IMG/VR virus record: IMGVR_UViG_3300042868_007432
Location: 1 to 26,392 of that record
DNA: 26,392 nt
Strand: one strand, 5' to 3'
Origin: a virus
The translations under genes and the position numbers were made by a program. Within the stretch, counting starts at the first letter, position 1; each line of letters opens with the position of its first letter. Of the stretch, positions 19,388-26,192 are shown piece after piece. The notes beneath the pieces were generated by a model. It did no database searches. It was not told the origin of the DNA and saw only the letters and a list, made by a program, of their open reading frames with translations.

Positions 19388-19726
19388 TTAATTTGGACTA
19401 ATATCTGAGCAAAGTTCAAGAAGTCTTGATAAAGTAATACTAATACCTTCAGACTCAAGAATGTTTAACATCCTTCTAAATCTTAAACCAATTATAAAAT
19501 GGTCTAACCCCCCAAGAAAAATGGTTCCAATAAATGCGAAGGACCAAAAAGTAATTGGCCAACTCTGGCCCATAAGAGCAATTGACAATACTGCAACAAA
19601 TGAAATTAAGAAAGAAGCTTTTAGAACTTTCTTATTTCTGTTTAACCATCTGTAAATTCCAAGGTCTTTATAGTTACTTGTAAAGACTTCTCTAATTCTT
19701 TTAATTTCGTTTGAACTTAATTTCAT
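19388..19726 (-). CDS. Small inner-membrane protein of unknown function, 112 aa
   Basis: The product (MKLSSNEIKRIREVFTSNYK) has a polar N-terminus and two hydrophobic segments (about 34-51, SFLISFVAVLSIALMG, and 55-80, including FAFIGTIFLGG), then a soluble C-terminal part (MLNILESEGISITLSRLLEL). The family is not recognised. It lies 17 bases after the 19744 gene, probably in the same unit. Confidence 0.6.
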   Translation of the reverse strand: MKLSSNEIKRIREVFTSNYKDLGIYRWLNRNKKVLKASFLISFVAVLSIALMGQSWPITFWSFAFIGTIFLGGLDHFIIGLRFRRMLNILESEGISITLSRLLELCSDISPN

Positions 19727-19743
19727 AATCTTTAATTTTAATT

Positions 19744-20253
19744 TTAATCTCCATCATCTTCACTTGGGATAATTTCCAAAACTTCAATATCACTTACTCC
19801 ATCTCTTAATAATTCAAATTTCATACCATTTATACTATTGGCGTATACCCAAACCATCTTATCATTTAATTTCCCATCATTGAACCAACCAACCTCAGCT
19901 CCCATATCGGACAAATAATCATCAAGCCAAGTCAATAATATTTGCATATCTTTTTTTTCAGTTAATTCAGGTATGATAATATCAACACTGGCGTTATAAT
20001 GATTTGAGTCATCAATATCAGCATCCTCTAAATCAGTTAAAATAAAATTTAAAGAAAATGGAATCATATCTCCATCTTCATCTTCAGCCGAGCAATTTAA
20101 ATAACCACCAAGTTTTGTTTTAATTAATGCTACCAAATATGGGATACTTTTAGCAATTTCTAAAAGTTTATCAATACCACCGAATAATTTTGCGACCTGA
20201 AGGATATCATTTCCTTCATCAATCATTTTTTTAATTGAATTTGCGTAAGACAT
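19744..20253 (-). CDS. Very acidic protein of unknown function, 169 aa
   Basis: Begins MSYANSIKKMIDEGNDILQV; a hydrophobic helical first part (GGIDKLLEIAKSIPYLVALI) is followed by an acidic beta-rich part (SAEDEDGDMIPFSLNFILTD) and a helix (ILLTWLDDYLSDMGAEVGWF). The C-terminal half resembles in layout the 12040 and 21628 proteins, but the N-terminus lacks the ITESQ-type site. It is preceded by TATTTAT five bases before the ATG, so it may be regulated with that set. The function is unknown. Confidence 0.6.
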   Translation of the reverse strand: MSYANSIKKMIDEGNDILQVAKLFGGIDKLLEIAKSIPYLVALIKTKLGGYLNCSAEDEDGDMIPFSLNFILTDLEDADIDDSNHYNASVDIIIPELTEKKDMQILLTWLDDYLSDMGAEVGWFNDGKLNDKMVWVYANSINGMKFELLRDGVSDIEVLEIIPSEDDGD

Positions 20254-20258
20254 ATTTG

Positions 20259-20265
20259 ATAAATA
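20259..20265 (-). promoter_or_regulatory. TATTTAT element, five bases before the 20253 start
   Basis: On the minus strand TATTTAT ends five bases before the ATG. A divergent copy on the plus strand (20278-20284) lies 12 bases away. Confidence 0.45.
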
Positions 20266-20277
20266 TTAATTTATTCG

Positions 20278-20284
20278 TATTTAT
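20278..20284 (+). promoter_or_regulatory. TATTTAT element upstream of the 20302 gene
   Basis: Plus-strand copy, 17 bases before ATG 20302, forming a divergent pair with 20259-20265. Confidence 0.35.
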
Positions 20285-20301
20285 TATTAAAGAATAAATT
20301 T

Positions 20302-20421
20302 ATGGGAACTGCAAAGAAACAAAGACCAAGGACAAAAAACAAAAAAAACATAAAGAAGAACCTAAAAAGAATTGAAGAAAATAACAGTGTTCTTAAAATG
20401 ATTTTAGAGAACCAAAAATAA
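20302..20421 (+). CDS. Tiny basic protein of unknown function, 39 aa
   Basis: The frame from ATG 20302 (MGTAKKQRPRTKNKKNIKKN) ends TAA 20419-20421. It is very basic at the start, then forms a short coiled coil (LKRIEENNSVLKMILENQ). A basic tail plus heptad-like helix suggests nucleic-acid or assembly binding. It is bounded by divergent TATTTAT elements and a terminator, so it is its own transcription unit. Confidence 0.55.
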   Translation: MGTAKKQRPRTKNKKNIKKNLKRIEENNSVLKMILENQK

Positions 20422-20454
20422 ACGGACTTAGGACCCGTTGTAGTTTCGGCTACA

Positions 20455-20497
20455 GAAAGCCCCGATGAATTCGCTACTCGTCGGGGTTTCATTTTTT
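20455..20497 (+). terminator. Intrinsic terminator with an upstream small hairpin
   Basis: GAAA and CCCCGA (20455-20465, one bulged G) pair with TCGGGG and TTTC (20481-20490), followed by ATTTTTT. A small hairpin, TGTAG/CTACA (20439-20454), lies just upstream. This ends the 20302 unit. Confidence 0.85.
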
Positions 20498-20501
20498 GTT
20501 A

Positions 20502-20508
20502 TATTTAT
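20502..20508 (+). promoter_or_regulatory. TATTTAT element, six bases before the 20515 start
   Basis: TATTTAT ends six bases before ATG 20515 and follows the terminator directly. Confidence 0.45.
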
Positions 20509-20514
20509 ATTAAT

Positions 20515-20859
20515 ATGAAAGAATTAATCAAAAGAATTATCAGGGAAGAATTTTCCGAGCAAGGAGATTTGGATATGAAGATTCTTAATTTTTTAAGAAG
20601 AAGAGTAAGAGTTTATAGACAGAATGTTGCAGACATGGAAGTTGTAAGTGTAATGTTTGACGGAACAGACTATGGATTTAATAGTTTACAATTAAAAAAG
20701 AAAATGGAAAGTATAATTATTGAATTACTATATTCATTTAAACTTTTTCAAGATATGTTTGATATGCCAGCAAATGAATACAATTCATATAGACAAAAAA
20801 TAATAAAAACAATCAGGTATTTCTTAAATGAATTAATGAAAAATGAAAGATTTAGTTAG
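20515..20859 (+). CDS. Protein with MKELIKRIIREE N-terminus, unknown function, 114 aa
   Basis: Starts MKELIKRIIREEFSEQG: an amphipathic helix with an I-R-E site, as in the 2994, 20843 and 21947 proteins. The remainder is helical and basic (MKILNFLRRRVRVYRQNV) with a short acidic stretch (MFDGTDYGF) and ends in another helix (IRYFLNELMKNERF). It overlaps the next gene by 17 bases. It might be a packaged internal protein (inference). Confidence 0.65.
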   Translation: MKELIKRIIREEFSEQGDLDMKILNFLRRRVRVYRQNVADMEVVSVMFDGTDYGFNSLQLKKKMESIIIELLYSFKLFQDMFDMPANEYNSYRQKIIKTIRYFLNELMKNERFS

Positions 20860-21274
20860 AAAAGTTCTTAAAGAAGAAATTAAAAACAAAATTGAAAGTC
20901 AGATTGACAATCTTGGATTATTTCAGTTTATGAAAATATCAAAGATAAGTTTTGCTAAGATATTTTCAGTTGCAGGTATGGACTTTATTACAAATAAAGT
21001 CATGATTGATTTTATTAAAGATATTATAAGAGAATATGGTTCGTTTTCAGTTTACGATATAGATGAGGACCCGATTCAATATAAAAAGGTGGGAGATGAA
21101 TATGGTGAAATAACCTTTTTTGGTAGTATAAAAGTCACAATTGATGTGTATGAGGGTAATAATAGTTTAGGTGATTTTCATGTTATGTATGAAAGTATGA
21201 GAGATAATATATTGATGGAAGTGTTTGACTTAGTTATGAACGCATATGAAGATGGTAAATTAGAAAATATATGA
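20843..21274 (+). CDS. Protein with MKDLVRKVLKEE N-terminus, unknown function, 143 aa
   Basis: Starts MKDLVRKVLKEEIKNKIES with an L-K-E site. After a helical stretch the middle is beta-rich (EYGEITFFGSIKVTIDVYEG), and a C-terminal helix follows (LMEVFDLVMNAYEDGKLEN). The layout is similar to the 12040 and 21628 proteins, a beta-sheet followed by one helix, and may be a shared fold. It overlaps both neighbours (17 and 4 bases). Confidence 0.65.
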   Translation: MKDLVRKVLKEEIKNKIESQIDNLGLFQFMKISKISFAKIFSVAGMDFITNKVMIDFIKDIIREYGSFSVYDIDEDPIQYKKVGDEYGEITFFGSIKVTIDVYEGNNSLGDFHVMYESMRDNILMEVFDLVMNAYEDGKLENI

Positions 21275-21600
21275 TATTAAACAATAACATATTACATAAA
21301 CTTCTGAACTCGGATTATATCAAAAATATATATCCAATGGTCGACAATATTGAAACAAGAATGAATTGGGATGGAGACGATGAATTTCCATTTTATGATG
21401 TTGAATTAATTGTGCATTTAAATGACCCTGATATTACAACTTTCAATATGTATGAAAAAGGTTTTGACCCACATTATTTGATTGACAATCATATGATATT
21501 CTTATTTAAAATGGTGGGAATTAACAGAAATACGGCAATAATAGACCAAGTTTATATTAAGGTAGTAGGACCCGATGGAGAATTGATTTATGGAAATTAA
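21271..21600 (+). CDS. Protein of unknown function, 109 aa
   Basis: Overlaps the upstream gene as ATGA. Starts MILNNNILHKLLNSDYIKNI and lacks an obvious (I/L)-x-E site. It is acidic, with beta-rich parts (FPFYDVELIVHLNDPDI, QVYIKVVGPDGELIY). Its layout again resembles the 20843 protein without its N-terminal peptide. Not recognised. Confidence 0.6.
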   Translation: MILNNNILHKLLNSDYIKNIYPMVDNIETRMNWDGDDEFPFYDVELIVHLNDPDITTFNMYEKGFDPHYLIDNHMIFLFKMVGINRNTAIIDQVYIKVVGPDGELIYGN

Positions 21601-21614
21601 TAAAGATATATAGG

Positions 21615-21621
21615 TATTTAT
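21615..21621 (+). promoter_or_regulatory. TATTTAT element, six bases before the 21628 start
   Basis: TATTTAT ends six bases before ATG 21628 in the 27-base gap after the 21271 gene, suggesting a fresh transcription start. Confidence 0.45.
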
Positions 21622-21627
21622 TATCAT

Positions 21628-21945
21628 ATGAAATACATCATTACTGAATCACAGATTGAAATATACAACAACTATTTAAATACAATATTTGACAGAGTGT
21701 TTAATGTTGATAATCTTATGTATGGCAACTCAGAAGAGGACGAAGATTTATGGGATTTCTACACAGAAGAAAAGGATGGAAAAAATATGGTGTTCACTTG
21801 GGTTGATGATGAGGCTCCAATAGTTAAAATATATGGAAGAATTGCCAGTGAGCTTGATGAAGAGTTTGGACAGATATGGAAAAGTGCATTCAAGGATTGG
21901 TTCCAAGATGCATTTGGAAAACAAGTTGTTAGAATAAAATATTGA
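21628..21945 (+). CDS. Protein with MKYIITESQ N-terminus, unknown function, 105 aa
   Basis: Starts MKYIITESQIEIYNNYL with an I-T-E site before Ser8, as in the minus-strand paralogs, but the rest is different: acidic, with two beta strands (NMVFTWVDDEAPIVKIYG) and a helix (IWKSAFKDWFQDAFG). The shared N-terminus on an unrelated body supports a separable signal peptide. It is followed after one base by the 21947 gene. Confidence 0.7.
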   Translation: MKYIITESQIEIYNNYLNTIFDRVFNVDNLMYGNSEEDEDLWDFYTEEKDGKNMVFTWVDDEAPIVKIYGRIASELDEEFGQIWKSAFKDWFQDAFGKQVVRIKY

Positions 21946-21946
21946 T

Positions 21947-22297
21947 ATGAACCTACAAGAAACCATTAAAAGAGTATTGAGAGAGGAAGCAAGTCCAATT
22001 TTTAGAAGAATAATTAGGAGAGCCGACCTTGAAAAAATAAATAAGTTTTTCAGAGATGGTCTTGGGGTAATGACAACAAGATATTTTCAAAACAAACATA
22101 ACTGGCACAATATGGACCTTAATAGGTTTAAGCAAGGAATCGTATCATATGTTATTGTGGACATTTGTATAAAATATAGTGATATATGTTATGGAGATGG
22201 AGATTACTATAACCAAGTGTTTGATTTCATATGGAATAACTACTCAGATGAAATGGAAGAAAGGTGGAATGAGATTACTTCAGGTAAGTTTGATTAA
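21947..22297 (+). CDS. Protein with MNLQETIKRVLREE N-terminus, unknown function, 116 aa
   Basis: Starts MNLQETIKRVLREEASPIFR with an L-R-E site; an Ala follows at +2. The body is helical and basic near the start (RRIIRRADLEKINKFFRDG), then aromatic and acidic (CYGDGDYYNQVFDFIWNNY). Its stop overlaps the stop of the minus-strand 22294 gene (TTAA), so the two units converge tail to tail. Confidence 0.65.
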   Translation: MNLQETIKRVLREEASPIFRRIIRRADLEKINKFFRDGLGVMTTRYFQNKHNWHNMDLNRFKQGIVSYVIVDICIKYSDICYGDGDYYNQVFDFIWNNYSDEMEERWNEITSGKFD

Positions 22298-22611
22298 TCA
22301 GCACCGTAATCTGAGTAAGCGTAACCAGTCTTAAAACCAAGTTTATTCTCAACCCAATTTTCAATTACATTCAAAGATGTATTTAAATCCAAAGAAAAGA
22401 ATCCCGTAATTTCGGTTAGAATACTTGAACTTATAAAACAATCGTCATCTTTTTTATGATAGGCGATTATTGCAAATTCACCACGACTCCAAGATAGCTT
22501 TGAGGTATAAAAATAATAATCCCCTTCATCTTCAATCATATGTAAGTCCTGATTGTCAAGATACTTAAAGATAATTTTATTAATTTGTGATTCATTTATA
22601 ATGTATTTCAT
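22294..22611 (-). CDS. Paralog of the MKYLITESQ family, 105 aa
   Basis: Starts MKYIINESQINKIIFKYLDN and shares the family body (LDNQDL..., a YYFYTSK-type strand, then EITGFFSLDLNTSLNVIENW and VENKL). It is the last gene of a three-gene unit (23321 to 22294), four bases after the 22616 gene. Function unknown. The body differs strongly from sister copies at the C-terminus, so it is diverging. Confidence 0.7.
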   Translation of the reverse strand: MKYIINESQINKIIFKYLDNQDLHMIEDEGDYYFYTSKLSWSRGEFAIIAYHKKDDDCFISSSILTEITGFFSLDLNTSLNVIENWVENKLGFKTGYAYSDYGAD

Positions 22612-22615
22612 ATCT

Positions 22616-22927
22616 TTAAAAGTAATATACGATTATTTCTGATTGAGCGTCAACCGCTCCGTAACTAGTTCCAGTTTTACTCTCAACCCATTTAGCAATA
22701 GCGGAAAGGGAATCTACATTCTCCAAAGAAAAGAAAGAAGCAATCTCAGTCATTAATTTTCTATCAATCGTACACCAATAACTATTGAATTTAACTTGAG
22801 CATATTCATCTTTCTCTGAGTTAAGGAAGTAACCGTTTATTCCATATTCCATATAAACAAAGTCCTGATTGTCAAGATACTTGGATACTATTTTATTAAT
22901 TTGGGTTTCGTTTATAATGTATTTCAT
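22616..22927 (-). CDS. Paralog of the MKYLITESQ family, 103 aa
   Basis: Starts MKYIINETQINKIVSKYLDN and continues with the family pattern (LDNQDFVYMEY, YFLNSEKDEYAQVKF, EIASFFSLENVDSLSAIAKW). The family consensus is an N-terminal peptide, a helix, a beta hairpin (YFLNSE-DEYAQIRY), and a C-terminal helix with RWVEN. It starts one base after the 22929 gene stop. Function unknown. Confidence 0.7.
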   Translation of the reverse strand: MKYIINETQINKIVSKYLDNQDFVYMEYGINGYFLNSEKDEYAQVKFNSYWCTIDRKLMTEIASFFSLENVDSLSAIAKWVESKTGTSYGAVDAQSEIIVYYF

Positions 22928-22928
22928 A

Positions 22929-23321
22929 TTAAAACATATATCCTGTTCTTACATCCAGTACTTTATAGTCGGGGAATAAAACATTAAAAGCGTCCGATAC
23001 TAGATACTTACCATGGACCATCCAAAAAGGGTGGGGAAATCTCTTCTCAAGCAAATTATCATGGTCTCTACTAAAATATAATTCTCCTCTTGTCCCCTCA
23101 TCATCTTCATCATAGAAATGAAACTTTGCAATCAATTTCTTATCAGAATCATATAGATAAAGGTCCTCTCCCTCAAAATCATAAAAATCAAATTGATTAA
23201 CAATATAAGAGATAACTTTATCCTTTATCTTATTATACTCTTCTTCATATTCAAAATCTCTCCAAGTTCTTTCAATCTCGGAGATAAGTTTAAGTTGTGA
23301 TTCAGTGATAAGGTATTTCAT
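22929..23321 (-). CDS. Acidic protein with MKYLITESQ N-terminus, unknown function, 130 aa
   Basis: Starts MKYLITESQLKLISEIERTW, but the body has no similarity to its neighbours: a helix rich in Glu and Lys (YEEEYNKIKDKVISYIV), then acidic beta segments (FDFYDFEGEDLYLYDSDKKL). It is another case of the same N-terminal peptide on a different protein. It is the first gene of the unit that includes 22616 and 22294, with TATTTAT six bases before the ATG. Confidence 0.7.
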   Translation of the reverse strand: MKYLITESQLKLISEIERTWRDFEYEEEYNKIKDKVISYIVNQFDFYDFEGEDLYLYDSDKKLIAKFHFYDEDDEGTRGELYFSRDHDNLLEKRFPHPFWMVHGKYLVSDAFNVLFPDYKVLDVRTGYMF

Positions 23322-23327
23322 ATGATT

Positions 23328-23334
23328 ATAAATA
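23328..23334 (-). promoter_or_regulatory. TATTTAT element, six bases before the 23321 start
   Basis: TATTTAT on the minus strand ends six bases before the ATG of the first gene in the three-gene unit; the two internal genes lack it. Confidence 0.45.
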
Positions 23335-23344
23335 TAAGGTATAT

Positions 23345-23662
23345 CTATCTAACGTGTACTTCCCCAACTCTCGTATCCAATTTATTTCCAACCCATCTAC
23401 CAATAATATATTTAGAATCATTAAAGTCCAATGAAAAGAATTTGGCAATCTCATCAACCAATTCAAAATTTATCCAACACTCACCATTCTTATAGAAATT
23501 AATTAATGAATCTGATATCAAGTCTCCACTTGAATTAAGGAAGTAAGTTATATTGCTAACCCCAAAAGACGTTTTAGCTGATTTTCTTAAAATAAAGTCC
23601 TGATTATCCAAATACTTAAATACTACTTTATCAATCTGTGATTCTTTAATTAGGTATTTCAT
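23345..23662 (-). CDS. Paralog of the MKYLITESQ family, 105 aa
   Basis: Starts MKYLIKESQIDKVVFKYLDN and follows the family pattern (NQDFILRKSAK, ITYFLNSSGDLISDS, EIAKFFSLDFNDSKYIIGRW). The N-terminus has I-K-E before Ser8. A separate unit with its own TATTTAT. Function unknown. Confidence 0.7.
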   Translation of the reverse strand: MKYLIKESQIDKVVFKYLDNQDFILRKSAKTSFGVSNITYFLNSSGDLISDSLINFYKNGECWINFELVDEIAKFFSLDFNDSKYIIGRWVGNKLDTRVGEVHVR

Positions 23663-23668
23663 ATAATT

Positions 23669-23675
23669 ATAAATA
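23669..23675 (-). promoter_or_regulatory. TATTTAT element, six bases before the 23662 start
   Basis: TATTTAT on the minus strand ends six bases before the ATG. Confidence 0.45.
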
Positions 23676-23689
23676 TTAGTAGGGTATCC

Positions 23690-24007
23690 TCAATTTTTGG
23701 GTCGTAACAGATATCTTAACCTTTCGGTGTTTTTCACCTCCATTTGTAGGGTATTCTCAACCCATCTACCTATAACTAATTGAGAATTAAACTCTTGTAT
23801 AGAAAAGAAGGTAGAAATCTCTTCAACCAACTTTTTATTTATGTAACACCAACCACTATCTTCATCGTATCTAATTTGTGCATATTCATCTCCCTCAGAA
23901 TTAACAAAGTATATTTTATTATCTTTTTCAATCCGAATAAAGTCTTGGTTATCCAAGTACTTAAAGATTACTTTATCAAATTGAGATTCTGTTATGAGAT
24001 ATTTCAT
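23690..24007 (-). CDS. Paralog of the MKYLITESQ family, 105 aa
   Basis: The frame is open upstream to 24070, but the family N-terminus MKYLITESQFDKVIFKYLDN begins at ATG 24007. The body follows the family pattern (DNQDFIRIEKDNKIYFVNSE, DEYAQIRYDE, EEISTFFSIQEFNSQLVIGR, WVENTLQM). The extra 21 upstream codons lie in the promoter region and may include a remnant of another copy. Function unknown. Confidence 0.7.
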   Translation of the reverse strand: MKYLITESQFDKVIFKYLDNQDFIRIEKDNKIYFVNSEGDEYAQIRYDEDSGWCYINKKLVEEISTFFSIQEFNSQLVIGRWVENTLQMEVKNTERLRYLLRPKN

Positions 24008-24012
24008 ATGAT

Positions 24013-24019
24013 ATAAATA
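24013..24019 (-). promoter_or_regulatory. TATTTAT element, five bases before the 24007 start
   Basis: TATTTAT on the minus strand ends five bases before the ATG and directly adjoins the box of a Bacteroidota-type promoter. Confidence 0.45.
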
Positions 24020-24049
24020 CAAAGATAGAACAAAATAACCACTTAACAA
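24020..24049 (-). promoter_or_regulatory. Bacteroidota-type promoter for the 24007 gene
   Basis: On the minus strand TTG (24049-24047), 19 bases, TATCTTTG (24027-24020). The predicted start would fall inside the adjoining TATTTAT, giving a very short leader. Confidence 0.5.
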
Positions 24050-24080
24050 TTCGGTAATCTCAACAACCATTCACCTTTGA

Positions 24081-24087
24081 TATTTAT
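24081..24087 (+). promoter_or_regulatory. TATTTAT element, four bases before the 24092 start
   Basis: TATTTAT on the plus strand, four bases before the glycosyltransferase ATG, in the divergent region next to the 24007 promoter. Confidence 0.45.
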
Positions 24088-24091
24088 TATT

Positions 24092-24796
24092 ATGGAACTA
24101 TCAAGATTTCTTACAATAGTTATTCCGTGCAAGAATGAATCCAAAATCATAGACACGACATTATCGTTATTAAACTTTCAAACAGATATAGAAAGGGTTA
24201 CGGTAATTGTTGCTGATTCATCAGATGATGGAACCAAAGAAATGCTTGACTCAAGACGAAATGATAAGTTTAATTTAAACATTATCAAAGGAGGATTGCC
24301 AGGTAAGGCAAGAAACAGGGGAGCAAAACGTGTAACAACGCCATATATTTTATTTATGGATGCTGATATGTTTATCCTTGACCCAAATATTTTAAGGGAT
24401 TGTATCAGAATGATGAGAAGGAAGAACCTTGATTTATTAACAACAAAGGTTAGAACCACAAATGGAAAATACAATTATGTATTTAGGTCATTTGATATCA
24501 TACAGAAATTAATCAAACCATTCACACCATTTTGTTTGGGCGGGTTTATGTTATTTAACACGGAAACATTTATGAACTTAGGTGGATTTGATGAAGACGC
24601 ACAAGTTGCTGAGGATTACCTACTATCAAAAAAAGTATTCAGTGATAAGTTTAAAATACTAAACAGAACCATATTCACACCACCAAGAAGATTTGAGAAT
24701 AAAGGACTTTGGTATATGACAAAACTAATGGTTAAATCCTATTTCAACAGGAACAATAAGAAGTTCTTTTCAAATCATAATACATATTGGAAATGA
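24092..24796 (+). CDS. Family 2 glycosyltransferase
   Basis: Transfers a sugar from a nucleotide sugar, probably onto a lipid or surface glycan. ATG 24092 (MELSRFLTIVIPCKNESK) is preferred to the upstream in-frame ATG 24077, given the TATTTAT element. The 234-residue protein has a GT-A fold start (TIVIPCKNE), nucleotide-binding VTVIVADSSDDGT (36-48), the DxD metal motif as DAD (90-92) in YILFMDADMF, a GGFMLFNTETF segment and the likely catalytic base region AEDYLL (Glu174-Asp175). No transmembrane segment is evident. It forms an ATGA-coupled pair with the LpxH-like phosphatase, which suggests a role in modifying a lipid-linked surface molecule. Confidence 0.9.
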   Translation: MELSRFLTIVIPCKNESKIIDTTLSLLNFQTDIERVTVIVADSSDDGTKEMLDSRRNDKFNLNIIKGGLPGKARNRGAKRVTTPYILFMDADMFILDPNILRDCIRMMRRKNLDLLTTKVRTTNGKYNYVFRSFDIIQKLIKPFTPFCLGGFMLFNTETFMNLGGFDEDAQVAEDYLLSKKVFSDKFKILNRTIFTPPRRFENKGLWYMTKLMVKSYFNRNNKKFFSNHNTYWK

Positions 24797-25503
24797 GATA
24801 TAGGACAATTATAATGAGTGATTTACATTTGGGTGCAAGACAATCACAGATAGATAAGATATTAAAGTTTTTAGAAGAGAACCAATCAGATAAACTAATT
24901 CTTAACGGAGATATAATTGATGGTTGGGCATTAAAGAATGGTGGAAAGTGGAAGAAGGAACATACAAAGATATTCAGGAAGTTTATGAAGAGGTCAGAGA
25001 AGGGAACAGAGGTTATATACATAAGAGGAAACCACGATGACTTTCTAAAACCATTTATTCCTTTCACATTAAACAATATTAGAATCGTAAGAAAGTATGT
25101 TCACTATGGTATTGATGGAAGAACGTATTTTTGTTTTCACGGGGATGTATTGGATTTTGTGGTTATGAAAGCAAGATGGCTTGCGGTAATTGGTGGATGG
25201 TCGTATGATTTTGTCATTAAGTTAAACACGATATACAACTACATAAGAAAGAAGTTTAATCTACCATATCATTCACTGGCAAATACGATAAAACAATCTG
25301 TAAAAGGAGCGATTAACTTTGTATCTGATTTTGAGGAAAACGCAAAGGGTCTAACAAAACAGAAGGGATATGATGTTGCTGTGTGTGGTCATATTCATCA
25401 TCCGAAATTAGAAAGTGATTATATGAATTCAGGTGACTTTTGTGAGAACTCCACTTGTCTTGTGGAGAATTATAATGGGGAGTGGAAAATAGTGGTGGTG
25501 TAA
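24793..25503 (+). CDS. LpxH-like metallophosphoesterase (UDP-2,3-diacylglucosamine diphosphatase family)
   Basis: ATG 24793 overlaps the glycosyltransferase stop as ATGA; an upstream TTG (24787) is less likely. The 236-residue protein has all calcineurin-type motifs: SDLHLG (Asp10, His12), NGDIIDGW (Asp40), RGNHDD (Asn80, His81), FHGDVLD (His116) and CGHIHHP (His200, His202). The FHGD and LGG-free insert are typical of LpxH and related UDP-diacylglucosamine hydrolases, which release UMP in lipid A synthesis. The actual substrate may be another UDP- or lipid-linked pyrophosphate. With the glycosyltransferase it forms a likely envelope-modifying cassette within the array of small paralogs. Confidence 0.85.
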   Translation: MRYRTIIMSDLHLGARQSQIDKILKFLEENQSDKLILNGDIIDGWALKNGGKWKKEHTKIFRKFMKRSEKGTEVIYIRGNHDDFLKPFIPFTLNNIRIVRKYVHYGIDGRTYFCFHGDVLDFVVMKARWLAVIGGWSYDFVIKLNTIYNYIRKKFNLPYHSLANTIKQSVKGAINFVSDFEENAKGLTKQKGYDVAVCGHIHHPKLESDYMNSGDFCENSTCLVENYNGEWKIVVV

Positions 25504-25529
25504 GATATTAGTTAGGTATTCTCAACACG

Positions 25530-25835
25530 TTAGTCAATTGGAAATTGTGTCCATTCGATGTTTGTGACCTTCATTTGTAAGGTATTCTCAACCCATCTAC
25601 CTATAACTTGTTTAGAGTCAGATTTTTCTATAGAAAAGAAAGATGAAATTTCCTTAATAAAATTATAATAAATTACACACCATCCATCTTTATCATATCT
25701 AATTTGAGCATATTTATCTTCCTCAGAATTAAGAAAGTATATACTATCATCTTTTTCAATTTGAATAAAGTCCTGACTATCCAAGTACTTAAAGATAACA
25801 TTATAAATTTGTGATTCTGTGATTAGGTATTTCAT
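25530..25835 (-). CDS. Paralog of the MKYLITESQ family, 101 aa
   Basis: Starts MKYLITESQIYNVIFKYLDS and follows the family (QDFIQIEKDDSIYFLNSEED, YAQIRYDKDGWCVIYY, FIKEISSFFSIEKSDSKQVI, GRWVENTLQMKV). It is most similar to the 25877 and 26193 copies. A variant of the TATTTAT element (TATCTAT) lies four bases before the ATG. Function unknown. Confidence 0.7.
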   Translation of the reverse strand: MKYLITESQIYNVIFKYLDSQDFIQIEKDDSIYFLNSEEDKYAQIRYDKDGWCVIYYNFIKEISSFFSIEKSDSKQVIGRWVENTLQMKVTNIEWTQFPID

Positions 25836-25839
25836 ATGG

Positions 25840-25846
25840 ATAGATA
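25840..25846 (-). promoter_or_regulatory. TATCTAT variant, four bases before the 25835 start
   Basis: One-base variant of the TATTTAT element at the usual distance from the ATG. Confidence 0.35.
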
Positions 25847-25876
25847 TGTTAGTTAGGTATTCTCAACTTAACTGAG

Positions 25877-26179
25877 TCAATGAATCTCATTCCTGATGGT
25901 GTTTATGACTCTCATTTGCAAAGTATTCTCAACCCATCTACTGATAACTTCTTTAGAATCAGAATCTTCAATAGAAAAGAAAATAGATATTTCGTTAATT
26001 AATTTATAATAAATTCCACACCAACCACCCTGTTTATGAAATCTAATTTGAGCGTATTTATCTCCCTCAGAATTAAGAAAGTATATACTATCATTTTTTT
26101 CAATTTGAATAAAATCCTGATTATCCAAGTACTTAAAGATTACTTTATCAATCTGAGATTCGGTTATTAGGTATTTCAT
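25877..26179 (-). CDS. Paralog of the MKYLITESQ family, 100 aa
   Basis: Starts MKYLITESQIDKVIFKYLDN and shares nearly the whole body with the 25530 copy (QDFIQIEKNDSIYFLNSEGD, KYAQIRFHKQGGWCGIYYK, NEISIFFSIEDSDSKEVISR, WVENTLQMRV). Divergence is highest at the C-terminus, as if the end has been exchanged. Function unknown. Confidence 0.7.
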   Translation of the reverse strand: MKYLITESQIDKVIFKYLDNQDFIQIEKNDSIYFLNSEGDKYAQIRFHKQGGWCGIYYKLINEISIFFSIEDSDSKEVISRWVENTLQMRVINTIRNEIH

Positions 26180-26183
26180 ATAG

Positions 26184-26190
26184 ATAAATA
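26184..26190 (-). promoter_or_regulatory. TATTTAT element, four bases before the 26179 start
   Basis: TATTTAT on the minus strand ends four bases before the ATG; it lies just beyond the end of the next paralog (stop 26193-26195). Confidence 0.45.
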
Positions 26191-26192
26191 TA

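Noticed and set aside
20271-20492. Opposite-strand open frame over the terminator region
   Set aside because: It would read through a strong terminator and opposite a small basic gene, and gives a low-complexity hydrophobic product.
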